Assembly (NCBI GenBank): GCA_017466455.1 | Contig: JAFTUD010000056.1 | Coordinates: 1-5,656 of the forward strand | Direction of reading: 5' to 3' | Source: Clostridia bacterium | GTDB taxonomy: Bacteria > Bacillota_A > Clostridia > Oscillospirales > CAG-272 | Length of the DNA stretch: 5,656 bases | Shown: positions 1 through 5,372 of the stretch, in pieces | Layout: every line of letters begins with the position of its first letter | Numbering within the stretch: the stretch's first letter is position 1 | Position numbers and translations under genes: made by a program | Notes under the pieces: model-generated | Seen by the model: the letters and a program-made list of their open reading frames with translations, nothing else | Told to the model about the DNA's origin: nothing | The model's database searches: none

Positions 1-212
1 AGGGGGCTTATTCCCTACATCCCGAGCTATGCTCATATTATGATTTTACGGTGCTTTTAGAGGTTGATAAAAAAACGCAGGCACAGCGCATTTTAGAAAG
101 AGATGCAAGCAAGGCAGAGCGATTTTTCAACGAATGGATTGTCTATGAGGACACATATTTTGAAAAGACGGGCATACGGAGCAGGTGCGATTTAATAATC
201 AACACAAAATGA
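1..212 (+). CDS. Uridine kinase-like P-loop kinase, C-terminal part (5' end outside window)
   Basis: An open frame runs in from the left edge (first full codon at 3) to a TGA at 210-212 and gives the last 69 residues. It begins GAYSLHPELCSYYDF, followed by a beta-strand (TVLLEVD), a lid-like helix with QRILERD, then FFNEWIVYEDTYF and a final strand with CDLIIN. This order matches the C-terminal half of the uridine kinase / phosphoribulokinase-like P-loop kinases of Firmicutes: (E)G.YS.HP, the nucleotide-binding lid arginines, the W..E..YF segment and the CDL(V/I)I strand. Members phosphorylate a nucleoside or similar small molecule with ATP or GTP in the cytoplasm. The Walker A region is outside the window, so the substrate cannot be judged. 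The protein ends normally, directly before a terminator, and is convergent with the next operon. Family assignment is fairly sure; calling it a true uridine kinase is not. Confidence 0.75.
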   Translation, partial: GAYSLHPELCSYYDFTVLLEVDKKTQAQRILERDASKAERFFNEWIVYEDTYFEKTGIRSRCDLIINTK

Positions 213-248
213 AAAGAGGATATCGCTAACACGATATCCTCTTTTTTT
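212..248. terminator. Bidirectional rho-independent terminator between convergent genes
   Basis: A perfect 10-bp stem (216-225 with 232-241, GAGGATATCG/CGATATCCTC) closes a 6-nt loop (CTAACA). It is followed on the + strand by seven Ts (242-248) and preceded by four As (212-215), which give a shorter U tract on the - strand. It overlaps the stop codon of the kinase gene and lies 2 bp beyond the stop of the leftward lipoprotein gene, so one hairpin probably ends both transcripts. The + direction has the better U tract. Confidence 0.88.
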
Positions 249-250
249 GT

Positions 251-700
251 TTATTGCTTGTTTGGAGTCCAACTGCTTTCGTCCGTTTTGCCGTTGGTTT
301 CATACTCGGGATCAGTGTTTTTCTCGCTCTGCTCCTCGGAGCTTGACTCCGCTTCGGATTGTGAGCTACTCTCGCTTTCGCTTTGCGATTCGCTCTCGGC
401 AGGAGCTTGGCTTGACTCACACGAGCTTTCCTCACTCTCTGTGGGGGCTTGACTTGACTCACACGAGCTTTCCTCACTCTCTGTGGGGGCTTGACTTGAC
501 TCACTCTCGCTCGGGGACTGCTGTGACTCGCTTTGAATATTGCTTTGCTCCTCTTTGCCTTGGGATTCGCTTTGCTCAATGGAGCTTTCCTCGCTTGAGG
601 AGCTTGCTTCCTGGCTTGATGTTTCCTCATCGTCCGAGCAGGAGCAGATAAGCATCAGGGCAAGAAGGAGTGTCAGAATTAGTATTAAAAATCTTTTCAT
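251..700 (-). CDS. Ser/Glu-rich repeat lipoprotein, surface-tethered, unknown function
   Basis: The 149-residue product begins with a lipoprotein signal: MKRF, a hydrophobic core (residues 4-18), then I18-C19-S20-C21, where C21 fits the lipidated +1 Cys of a lipobox. The rest (about 22-128) is low-complexity Ser, Glu and Gln with no predicted fold, ending in a more mixed tail (NTDPEYETNGKTD...). Residues 67-94 contain a perfect duplication of ESSQAPTESEESSC, and a diverged ESSQAPAESES follows. The exported mature chain therefore carries Cys80 and Cys94 in equivalent positions. The ATG at 700 is chosen because GGTGA lies 7 nt upstream; an in-frame TTG at 724 would put eight polar residues ahead of the signal peptide. 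It is the last gene of the operon, 2 bp after the small gene's stop. No catalytic domain is visible. A stalk, spacer or scaffold at the cell surface is only an inference. Confidence 0.85.
   Translation of the reverse strand: MKRFLILILTLLLALMLICSCSDDEETSSQEASSSSEESSIEQSESQGKEEQSNIQSESQQSPSESESSQAPTESEESSCESSQAPTESEESSCESSQAPAESESQSESESSSQSEAESSSEEQSEKNTDPEYETNGKTDESSWTPNKQ
411..504 (-). repeat. Perfect 42-bp tandem repeat (2.2 copies) inside the lipoprotein gene
   Basis: Bases 411-452 and 453-494 are identical, and the identity continues 10 bases into a third copy (495-504). The 42-bp period is exactly 14 codons, so copy-number change keeps the frame. A degenerate unit lies next to it on the low-coordinate side (about 369-410). 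Exact DNA identity, synonymous positions included, points to a recent duplication or slippage. Confidence 0.95.
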
Positions 701-702
701 CG

Positions 703-873
703 CTATTTCACCAAATTTATCCAAAAGCCCGCGTCAAATATTGCGCTTTTTGACTCGCCCTCATCAAAGCCCTCAAGCTTATCAATTCTTACGGCACTAT
801 CACCGCTTGCGGTAATTATATCAAAAGCGTCAAGCGCATCTATTTCTATTACAGGGGGTTCATATTTATTCAT
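703..873 (-). CDS. Small acidic protein (56 aa), translationally coupled, unknown function
   Basis: An ATG at 873-871 opens 56 codons ending in TAG at 705-703. The ribosome binding site is excellent: GGAGGG 5 nt upstream, inside the last codons of the large upstream gene. The start overlaps that gene's stop by 8 bp (ATGAATAA), and the stop is 2 bp before the lipoprotein ATG, which suggests translational coupling on both sides. The product starts MNKYEPPVIEIDALDAFDII and continues TASG; it is acidic, has no Cys, no signal peptide and no membrane segment, and ends in an aromatic/hydrophobic stretch (AIFDAGFWINLVK). The opening resembles small hypothetical Clostridia proteins that start with K-Y-E-x-P, an acidic/hydrophobic strand and a (T/S)SG-type turn; this is a memory-based impression, not a search. 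Function is unknown. The coding call rests on the ribosome binding site and gene packing. Confidence 0.75.
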   Translation of the reverse strand: MNKYEPPVIEIDALDAFDIITASGDSAVRIDKLEGFDEGESKSAIFDAGFWINLVK

Positions 874-3800
874 TTGTGCCCTCCACTAAAAGATTATCAA
901 CGCAGTTCCAGTATTGCTGAGCAACCTGCTCGCTTGTCAAGGCGGTATCGTAAATTCTTGCCTCGTAAAGCTCGTAATTAGTAGTTGAGCCAAGATCCTC
1001 ATTTGAGTATTGCGGGTTATAGCATATACCGAGGACATAGTCCCTTCCCGAGCCACCGAGGAACTCGCCCGTTCCGTAATCGGCGCTTGCAACGAGAATT
1101 CCGTTGATATAAACGCTCATAAGGTTAGTTGCTTTATCGTACGAGCCAACAATATGAATCGGAGCGCCTGCGTAAGCAAGGGGCTGTGTTCCGCTCATAT
1201 CTGATGTTGATGAATAGTTACCCGATCCGTTTGAGTTTCTATTGGTTGAGCCTATTTGGAAGGTGATTTGTCCGCCTGCCTGCTGGCGAAGGTAAAGTGT
1301 AACTCCACCGCCGTTGCAAGAGGTGATAAGGCCTACCGTTTTGCCCGGAAGCTTATCAAGGCTCAAGAAGATTTCAAAGGTTGAGGAGCTCATAACGAAC
1401 TCGCCCATTTGCGCATCGGTTGTAATGTCATTGAAGTTAAGGGTCATATAGTGCGCGCTATCTCCGTCCTTTACAAAGGCGGTTGCCGTCCTATCTTCTC
1501 CGTCATATTCAACGGTTGTTGTTTCAACCTTACCGCCAACTGCGCTTACTGTTGCGTTACCCTTGGCATCAACGGGTGTGCCATTTACAAATTCAAGATC
1601 AAAGTACGCATCCGGTACGGCTACTGAGGTGCTTGGTCTTTGCGCTACATCTATTTCAGTAACGGTAGGAAGCTTTTTTCCGTCAAAGGCTGTTCCGTCA
1701 TATGGCAGATCAAGCTTGAAGGTTGAAATTCCCGAGACGAATATTTGCTTTACCGAATCCGAGGATTCAAGCCACGCATTTGCGCTACCTGTGATGTTTG
1801 AACGGTACCAGCTCTCACACGCGGGATAAAGAGCATATTTGGGGTTTACGGCTTGATACAGTGCCCTTATTGTATCGGTGGTATTTAGTCCGTGGTGCGC
1901 AACCTGAACGAAGTCACATTCAAGCGCGCCACTAAACATATTAACAAGGCGTGATGCTCCTTTATCAGACACATCGCCAAGGAACATGATTTTTTGTCCG
2001 CCAACCGCTACTGTAAAGAGGGTTGATGTTGAGTTGAAGTCATAGCTTGCAACGCTTGAGGGATAGAGATCCTCAAAGGTTTGAAGAATTTCTATCTCGG
2101 CATTTGCGTAATAGAATTTATATCCGCTATGGATTTTAACGATTTCTGTATCGGTCAAATATTCTGCAATTACCTTTTTGAACTGACCGTATCTTTGCTT
2201 TGAGTCATCAAGCATATAGCTTGATCCGCTTGCACGGATTTCATCATCAGACGGGAATGCGTAAAGAAGCTGATTTATTGCAACCTTATCATGATATTTT
2301 TCAACGAAGTAGTTGAATGTTCCGATATGGTCACCGTGGCAGTGAGTAAATATCCAGCCTGCTATTACAATTCCGTTTTCCGAGCCGTTTAGGTCTACTA
2401 ATACATTGTAAAGCTTATCCGCTTCAAGATAGTTGTCTTCGCACCAGCCACCGTCAACAATGAAGAATGTGCCATCCTCCAAGTGGATAACATAGGACAT
2501 TCCCTCCTTGACTGACACATTATCCGCAAGCTTGATTTGTGTAATAGATGAGTTATTTTTCTTTGTATATGTCGGCTTGGTTAGATTTTCGGGAAGCGCG
2601 GTTAGTGTTTCCTTAGATATTGTAGCCTCATTATTTGAGCCGAAGAAGGATGCGTTTATGAGTGTGCTTCCCTTCTTGAGAACGAAAAATTTGTTTGTCC
2701 CTACTTCGTTTTCCATTAGCTTCTCATATCCGTTCAAGAGAAGCTCGCTTATATAATCGTTGAATTCGGTATCAACGGTATTATTGATTTTAAAGACTAC
2801 CGTATCGCCCTCGCTCACATGTGAGGTGAAGGTTGCGTTTATATGTCCGTAGTCGGTTGTACCGTCTATTTCTATGACATTATTATACACCTTCTTGCTA
2901 ACGATATGGTTAAGAGCATTTAGCGCATCGGCATTGCCCTCAAAATCTCCGTCCTCAAGGCTTGCCTCAGCTACACGGATGATGTTAACTGCGTTTAGTT
3001 TTGTTCCCTCAACCAAGGAAGCGAGTCGAGCGGACTCAACGGTGTTTACATAAACGATTTGCTCATTTTCGTTTGCGTCGATAAACTTAACATAGCCAAG
3101 AATAACAAATTCTGTATTATACGCTTTGGCTGTATCGGCAAAACCTGTAAGGGCAAATCTATATGAATGATATCCCTCTTTTGTTTCATCAACGAAGAAA
3201 TATTGCTTTTCACCGTTTTTAAGGGCAGGAGCGAACGAGACTTTACCGCCGTCTATTGCCTCTTGGGAGTTAAGATTTCCGTTAAGTGCTTGTGCTTCTA
3301 TTTTTGTTGTAACTACCGCACCGTATTCGATATTGCTCTTATCAATACCTACAAGAGTGCAAAATGTGTTATATGCGTCTTCATCAAGGTGGAATTCTCC
3401 ACGAATACCCGAACCACTGCCGAGGTAGATTGCAACGCCTGTTGATTCAAGCATTGGTGCGCCCATTTTAACACTACCGTTTTTAGTGCCGATATAGTCT
3501 TCTTCACCAAGACCGAAATAGCCGTCAACAGTATGTGTGCCTGCTTGGTCGGTGCAACCGAAGATTATTCCGCGATTGTTGTCGTCAGTTGAGTTAAGTT
3601 CACCTGTGCTAAAGCAGTTTTCAATTTTGCCTGAATAGAAAAATCCAACGATACCGCCAACATTACTGCCGTTTCCTTCAAGTGCTCCTGCATTGTAGCA
3701 ATTTATTATGCTCTTATGTGAAGCGCCTGTATACCAAACGCATCCAACAATACCACCAAGGTCAACGCCTTTGTTTATTGATTTTCCGCTGATTGTTCCG

Positions 3801-4318
3801 TAGTTTTTACAGTTGGTAACTGTTGCTGTATCAAACAAAACTCCTGCAATACCCGCAACATTTTTTCTACCGTAGACAGTTGCATAGTTTACGCAGTTGT
3901 CGATGTTACCGCTTGAAAAAAGCTTTGCAACGATACCTGCGGTTTTGTTTGAACCGTTAACTGAGCCTGTTACGGTAAGGTTTTTAATTTGTCCCGAAAC
4001 AAGGGCAAAAAGTGCGTCAAGGGTATCACCGCTTTGATCGGTTAGTGCGTTGATTGTGAGCTTGACTGTGTGTCCGTTTCCGTCAAATACACCTTTAAAC
4101 TCGCTTTCGATAATAGCACCTGTGTCGCTTGAAAATTCAAGGTCGGCATCAAGCTTATAGTGTGCTGATGTTGAGCTTGAAATTTGCGTAAAATCATCTT
4201 CGCTCTTAATGATGTAAGGGTCGGCTTGTGTTCCGCTACCTTCAAGTGCATTTGCGCTTATGCAAAATGCCATCATTAGAGCCACTACCATAATTAGAAA
4301 TAGTAGTTTGCGTTTCAT
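866..4318 (-). CDS. Secreted multidomain metallo-hydrolase: GLUG repeats + MBL fold + LamG-like domain
   Basis: The product has 1150 residues. Residues 1-24 are a signal peptide (MKRK, hydrophobic core, SANA cleavage site). Residues about 25-265 form a GLUG-like right-handed beta-helix with four clear repeats (AGIVAK, AGIAG, GGIVG, GGIVG, each followed by an NC dipeptide at 141, 169, 206 and 234). Residues about 355-455 resemble a beta-domain common in clostridial surface proteins (KAYNTEFVILGYVKF, IVYVNTV). Residues about 593-870 are a ComEC-like metallo-beta-lactamase domain: FIVDGG (619-624), HCHGDH (659-664), FLGD (779-782, D782) and HHG (808-810). Residues about 950-1140 resemble a Laminin_G_3/concanavalin-like domain (YINGILVAS, ELYEARIYDTALTSEQV). 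No LPXTG, SLH or dockerin anchor is seen, so it is probably released or held by binding. The start at 4318 has AAGGAG 8 nt upstream; the earlier ATG at 4354 has none and would misplace the signal peptide. It is the first gene of the operon. Metal-dependent hydrolysis, possibly of a phosphoester in a cell-surface polymer, is inferred; the substrate is unknown. Confidence 0.9.
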   Translation of the reverse strand: MKRKLLFLIMVVALMMAFCISANALEGSGTQADPYIIKSEDDFTQISSSTSAHYKLDADLEFSSDTGAIIESEFKGVFDGNGHTVKLTINALTDQSGDTLDALFALVSGQIKNLTVTGSVNGSNKTAGIVAKLFSSGNIDNCVNYATVYGRKNVAGIAGVLFDTATVTNCKNYGTISGKSINKGVDLGGIVGCVWYTGASHKSIINCYNAGALEGNGSNVGGIVGFFYSGKIENCFSTGELNSTDDNNRGIIFGCTDQAGTHTVDGYFGLGEEDYIGTKNGSVKMGAPMLESTGVAIYLGSGSGIRGEFHLDEDAYNTFCTLVGIDKSNIEYGAVVTTKIEAQALNGNLNSQEAIDGGKVSFAPALKNGEKQYFFVDETKEGYHSYRFALTGFADTAKAYNTEFVILGYVKFIDANENEQIVYVNTVESARLASLVEGTKLNAVNIIRVAEASLEDGDFEGNADALNALNHIVSKKVYNNVIEIDGTTDYGHINATFTSHVSEGDTVVFKINNTVDTEFNDYISELLLNGYEKLMENEVGTNKFFVLKKGSTLINASFFGSNNEATISKETLTALPENLTKPTYTKKNNSSITQIKLADNVSVKEGMSYVIHLEDGTFFIVDGGWCEDNYLEADKLYNVLVDLNGSENGIVIAGWIFTHCHGDHIGTFNYFVEKYHDKVAINQLLYAFPSDDEIRASGSSYMLDDSKQRYGQFKKVIAEYLTDTEIVKIHSGYKFYYANAEIEILQTFEDLYPSSVASYDFNSTSTLFTVAVGGQKIMFLGDVSDKGASRLVNMFSGALECDFVQVAHHGLNTTDTIRALYQAVNPKYALYPACESWYRSNITGSANAWLESSDSVKQIFVSGISTFKLDLPYDGTAFDGKKLPTVTEIDVAQRPSTSVAVPDAYFDLEFVNGTPVDAKGNATVSAVGGKVETTTVEYDGEDRTATAFVKDGDSAHYMTLNFNDITTDAQMGEFVMSSSTFEIFLSLDKLPGKTVGLITSCNGGGVTLYLRQQAGGQITFQIGSTNRNSNGSGNYSSTSDMSGTQPLAYAGAPIHIVGSYDKATNLMSVYINGILVASADYGTGEFLGGSGRDYVLGICYNPQYSNEDLGSTTNYELYEARIYDTALTSEQVAQQYWNCVDNLLVEGTNE
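879..884 (-). promoter_or_regulatory. Shine-Dalgarno of the 56-aa gene, inside the upstream gene
   Basis: GGAGGG lies 5 nt before the ATG at 873 and is read within the 3' end of the secreted hydrolase gene. It is one of the strongest ribosome binding sites in the window and is the main reason to accept the short frame as a gene. Confidence 0.8.
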
Positions 4319-4326
4319 AAATGTTT

Positions 4327-4348
4327 CTCCTTGCGGGGACGCCCCCGC
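4327..4348 (-). promoter_or_regulatory. 5' UTR hairpin abutting the Shine-Dalgarno of the hydrolase gene
   Basis: On the - strand, GCGGGG (4348-4343), loop GCGT and CCCCGC (4338-4333) form a 6-bp all-GC hairpin whose base touches the AAGGAG Shine-Dalgarno (4332-4327). The ATG follows after 8 nt. The surroundings are AT-rich, so the hairpin stands out. It has no U tract, so it is not a terminator. It could protect the mRNA 5' end or tune ribosome access. Confidence 0.6.
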
Positions 4349-4371
4349 GGGCATAGATTTTGTATATTATA

Positions 4372-4401
4372 ATTATAGCATAGGTTGCTCTTATTCGTCA
4401 A
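4372..4401 (-). promoter_or_regulatory. Sigma-A type promoter of the three-gene operon
   Basis: On the - strand the -35 box is TTGACG (4401-4396) and the -10 box is a perfect TATAAT (4377-4372), with an 18-bp spacer and an extended TG at 4380-4379. Transcription would start near 4365 and leave a leader of about 47 nt. A second TATAAT directly follows (4371-4366), but its spacing to the -35 is 24 bp, so it is unlikely to be the main site. The promoter sits between the transporter terminator and the hydrolase gene, which makes the three genes a separate transcription unit. Confidence 0.85.
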
Positions 4402-4440
4402 TTCGCATAATACACGAAATGATACCGCGTTTTTTGTGCA

Positions 4441-4481
4441 ATACAAACAAAACACGCGCCGTGTAAAAATAGCGCGTGTTT
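4441..4481 (-). terminator. Rho-independent terminator after the transporter gene
   Basis: On the - strand, AAACACGCGC (4481-4472) pairs with GCGCGTGTTT (4459-4450) across a 12-nt loop, followed by the T-rich tail TGTTTGTAT. The stem begins 9 bp beyond the transporter stop codon. It separates the SDR/transporter operon from the promoter of the next operon. Confidence 0.82.
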
Positions 4482-4489
4482 GAGGGTGT

Positions 4490-5359
4490 TTATTTAAAGA
4501 AGACCATAAGGAGTGTGCCGATAGTCATAAGGGCAAGTCCGATAAAGGCTTTTTTCGAGAGCTTTTCTTTGAATACGATATAGGAAAAGGCGACGGTTAC
4601 GATGATACTGAGTTTATCAATCGGAACTACTACACTAACAAGTCCTTGACCTATTGCGTAATAGTAGCAAAGCCACGAAGCACCGGTTGCGACACCTGAG
4701 AGTGATATGAACAAAAGTTCCTTTTTATCGAGGTGCTTAAGTCCTGTATGTTTTCCTCGTGCGATAACAATTCCCCATGCCATAACAAGAACGACGGCGG
4801 TGCGAATTGCTGTGCCGAGATTGGACTCTACGCCCGTAATACCGACTTTTGCAAGGATTGAGGTAAGGGCGGCAAAAACGGCGGAAAGAATTGCATAAAC
4901 TATCCATGAGCGTCCCTCTGTTTTCCCCTCAGTTTTCTTCTTTTCCACCATTAAGAAAATTCCTATGCCCAAAATGGCGGTGGCGATTAGTTTCCACACA
5001 AGATTTGAGGTTTCGCCAAAGCAAATTATGGCAAGAAGGACTGTTAAGATTGTGCTTGACTTATCAATCGGGACAACTTTATTGATATCACCTATTGAAA
5101 GTGCCTTGAAGTAACAAATCCAAGAGCCACCTGTGGCAAGACCGGAAAGGGCTAAAAATATAAGAGATTTTGGGGGGATTTCGGTGATTGTTGATTGTGA
5201 ACCGACAACAAAAACCATAATCCAAGCAAAGATGAGAACGACGACTGTGCGAAGTGCGGTTGCAAGGTCGGAATCGGTTTTCTTTATACCGCATTTGGCA
5301 AGGATTGAGGTAAGTCCCGCGAAAACGGCGGATAAAACGGCAAAAATAATCCAAAGCAT
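4490..5359 (-). CDS. EamA/DMT-superfamily 10-TM transporter, fused tandem duplicate
   Basis: The 289-residue product is an integral membrane protein of the drug/metabolite transporter superfamily with two EamA repeats (residues 1-139 and 151-289), each with five hydrophobic helices. TM segments lie near 3-21, 38-53, 66-84, 95-114 and 120-138, with equivalents about 149 residues later. Shared motifs are LSAVFA-LTSILAK-GI, ALRT/AIRT, SGLATG-SW-CY and VVPIDK. Each half resembles the roughly 140-residue single-EamA proteins of COG2510, so the gene looks like a fusion of two such units through the charged linker EKKKTEGKTEGR. These families export or exchange small metabolites; the substrate is unknown. 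The start at 5359 has GAGG 8 nt upstream, lying in the 13-bp gap after the SDR stop codon, so the two genes are probably co-transcribed. A terminator follows 9 bp beyond the stop codon. Confidence 0.9.
   Translation of the reverse strand: MLWIIFAVLSAVFAGLTSILAKCGIKKTDSDLATALRTVVVLIFAWIMVFVVGSQSTITEIPPKSLIFLALSGLATGGSWICYFKALSIGDINKVVPIDKSSTILTVLLAIICFGETSNLVWKLIATAILGIGIFLMVEKKKTEGKTEGRSWIVYAILSAVFAALTSILAKVGITGVESNLGTAIRTAVVLVMAWGIVIARGKHTGLKHLDKKELLFISLSGVATGASWLCYYYAIGQGLVSVVVPIDKLSIIVTVAFSYIVFKEKLSKKAFIGLALMTIGTLLMVFFK
4502..5353 (-). repeat. Intragenic duplication in the transporter gene (period 447 bp)
   Basis: The two EamA halves align with an offset of 149 codons. The first 44 aligned residues (3-46 against 152-195) are identical at 29 positions. 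At DNA level a 17-base stretch (gcaaggattgaggtaag on the + strand) is exact at 4851-4867 and 5298-5314, and similarity continues beyond it. The C-terminal parts have diverged more and need a one-residue gap. Confidence 0.88.
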
Positions 5360-5372
5360 AGATTTTTCCTCG

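Noticed and set aside
411..504. CRISPR-like or regulatory repeat array
   Set aside because: The repeats are contiguous with no spacers, are an exact multiple of three and encode peptide repeats in a clear gene.
247..651. Long + strand open frames opposite the lipoprotein gene, and a 134-residue basic frame at 226-630 on the - strand
   Set aside because: They are by-products of the low-complexity Ser/Glu codons and the 42-bp repeat. They lack ribosome binding sites and plausible protein composition, while the lipoprotein frame has a signal peptide, lipobox and ribosome binding site.
701..724. Longer lipoprotein start at a TTG (724)
   Set aside because: It would place eight polar residues before the signal peptide, lies within the 56-aa gene and has no suitable ribosome binding site; ATG at 700 has GGTGA at 7 nt.
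703..873. The 56-aa protein as a RiPP/bacteriocin precursor
   Set aside because: It has no Cys, no Gly-Gly leader site, and no maturase, protease or exporter gene nearby; the neighbouring transporter is an EamA metabolite carrier in a separate operon.
4319..4354. Longer start of the secreted hydrolase at ATG 4354
   Set aside because: There is no Shine-Dalgarno upstream, it would translate through the GC hairpin, and it would add 12 residues before a canonical MKRK signal peptide.
4402..4446. A second promoter upstream (TTGTAT with TATCAT, 16-bp spacer, - strand)
   Set aside because: Both boxes match poorly and it overlaps the terminator tail; the TTGACG-18-TATAAT promoter is far better.
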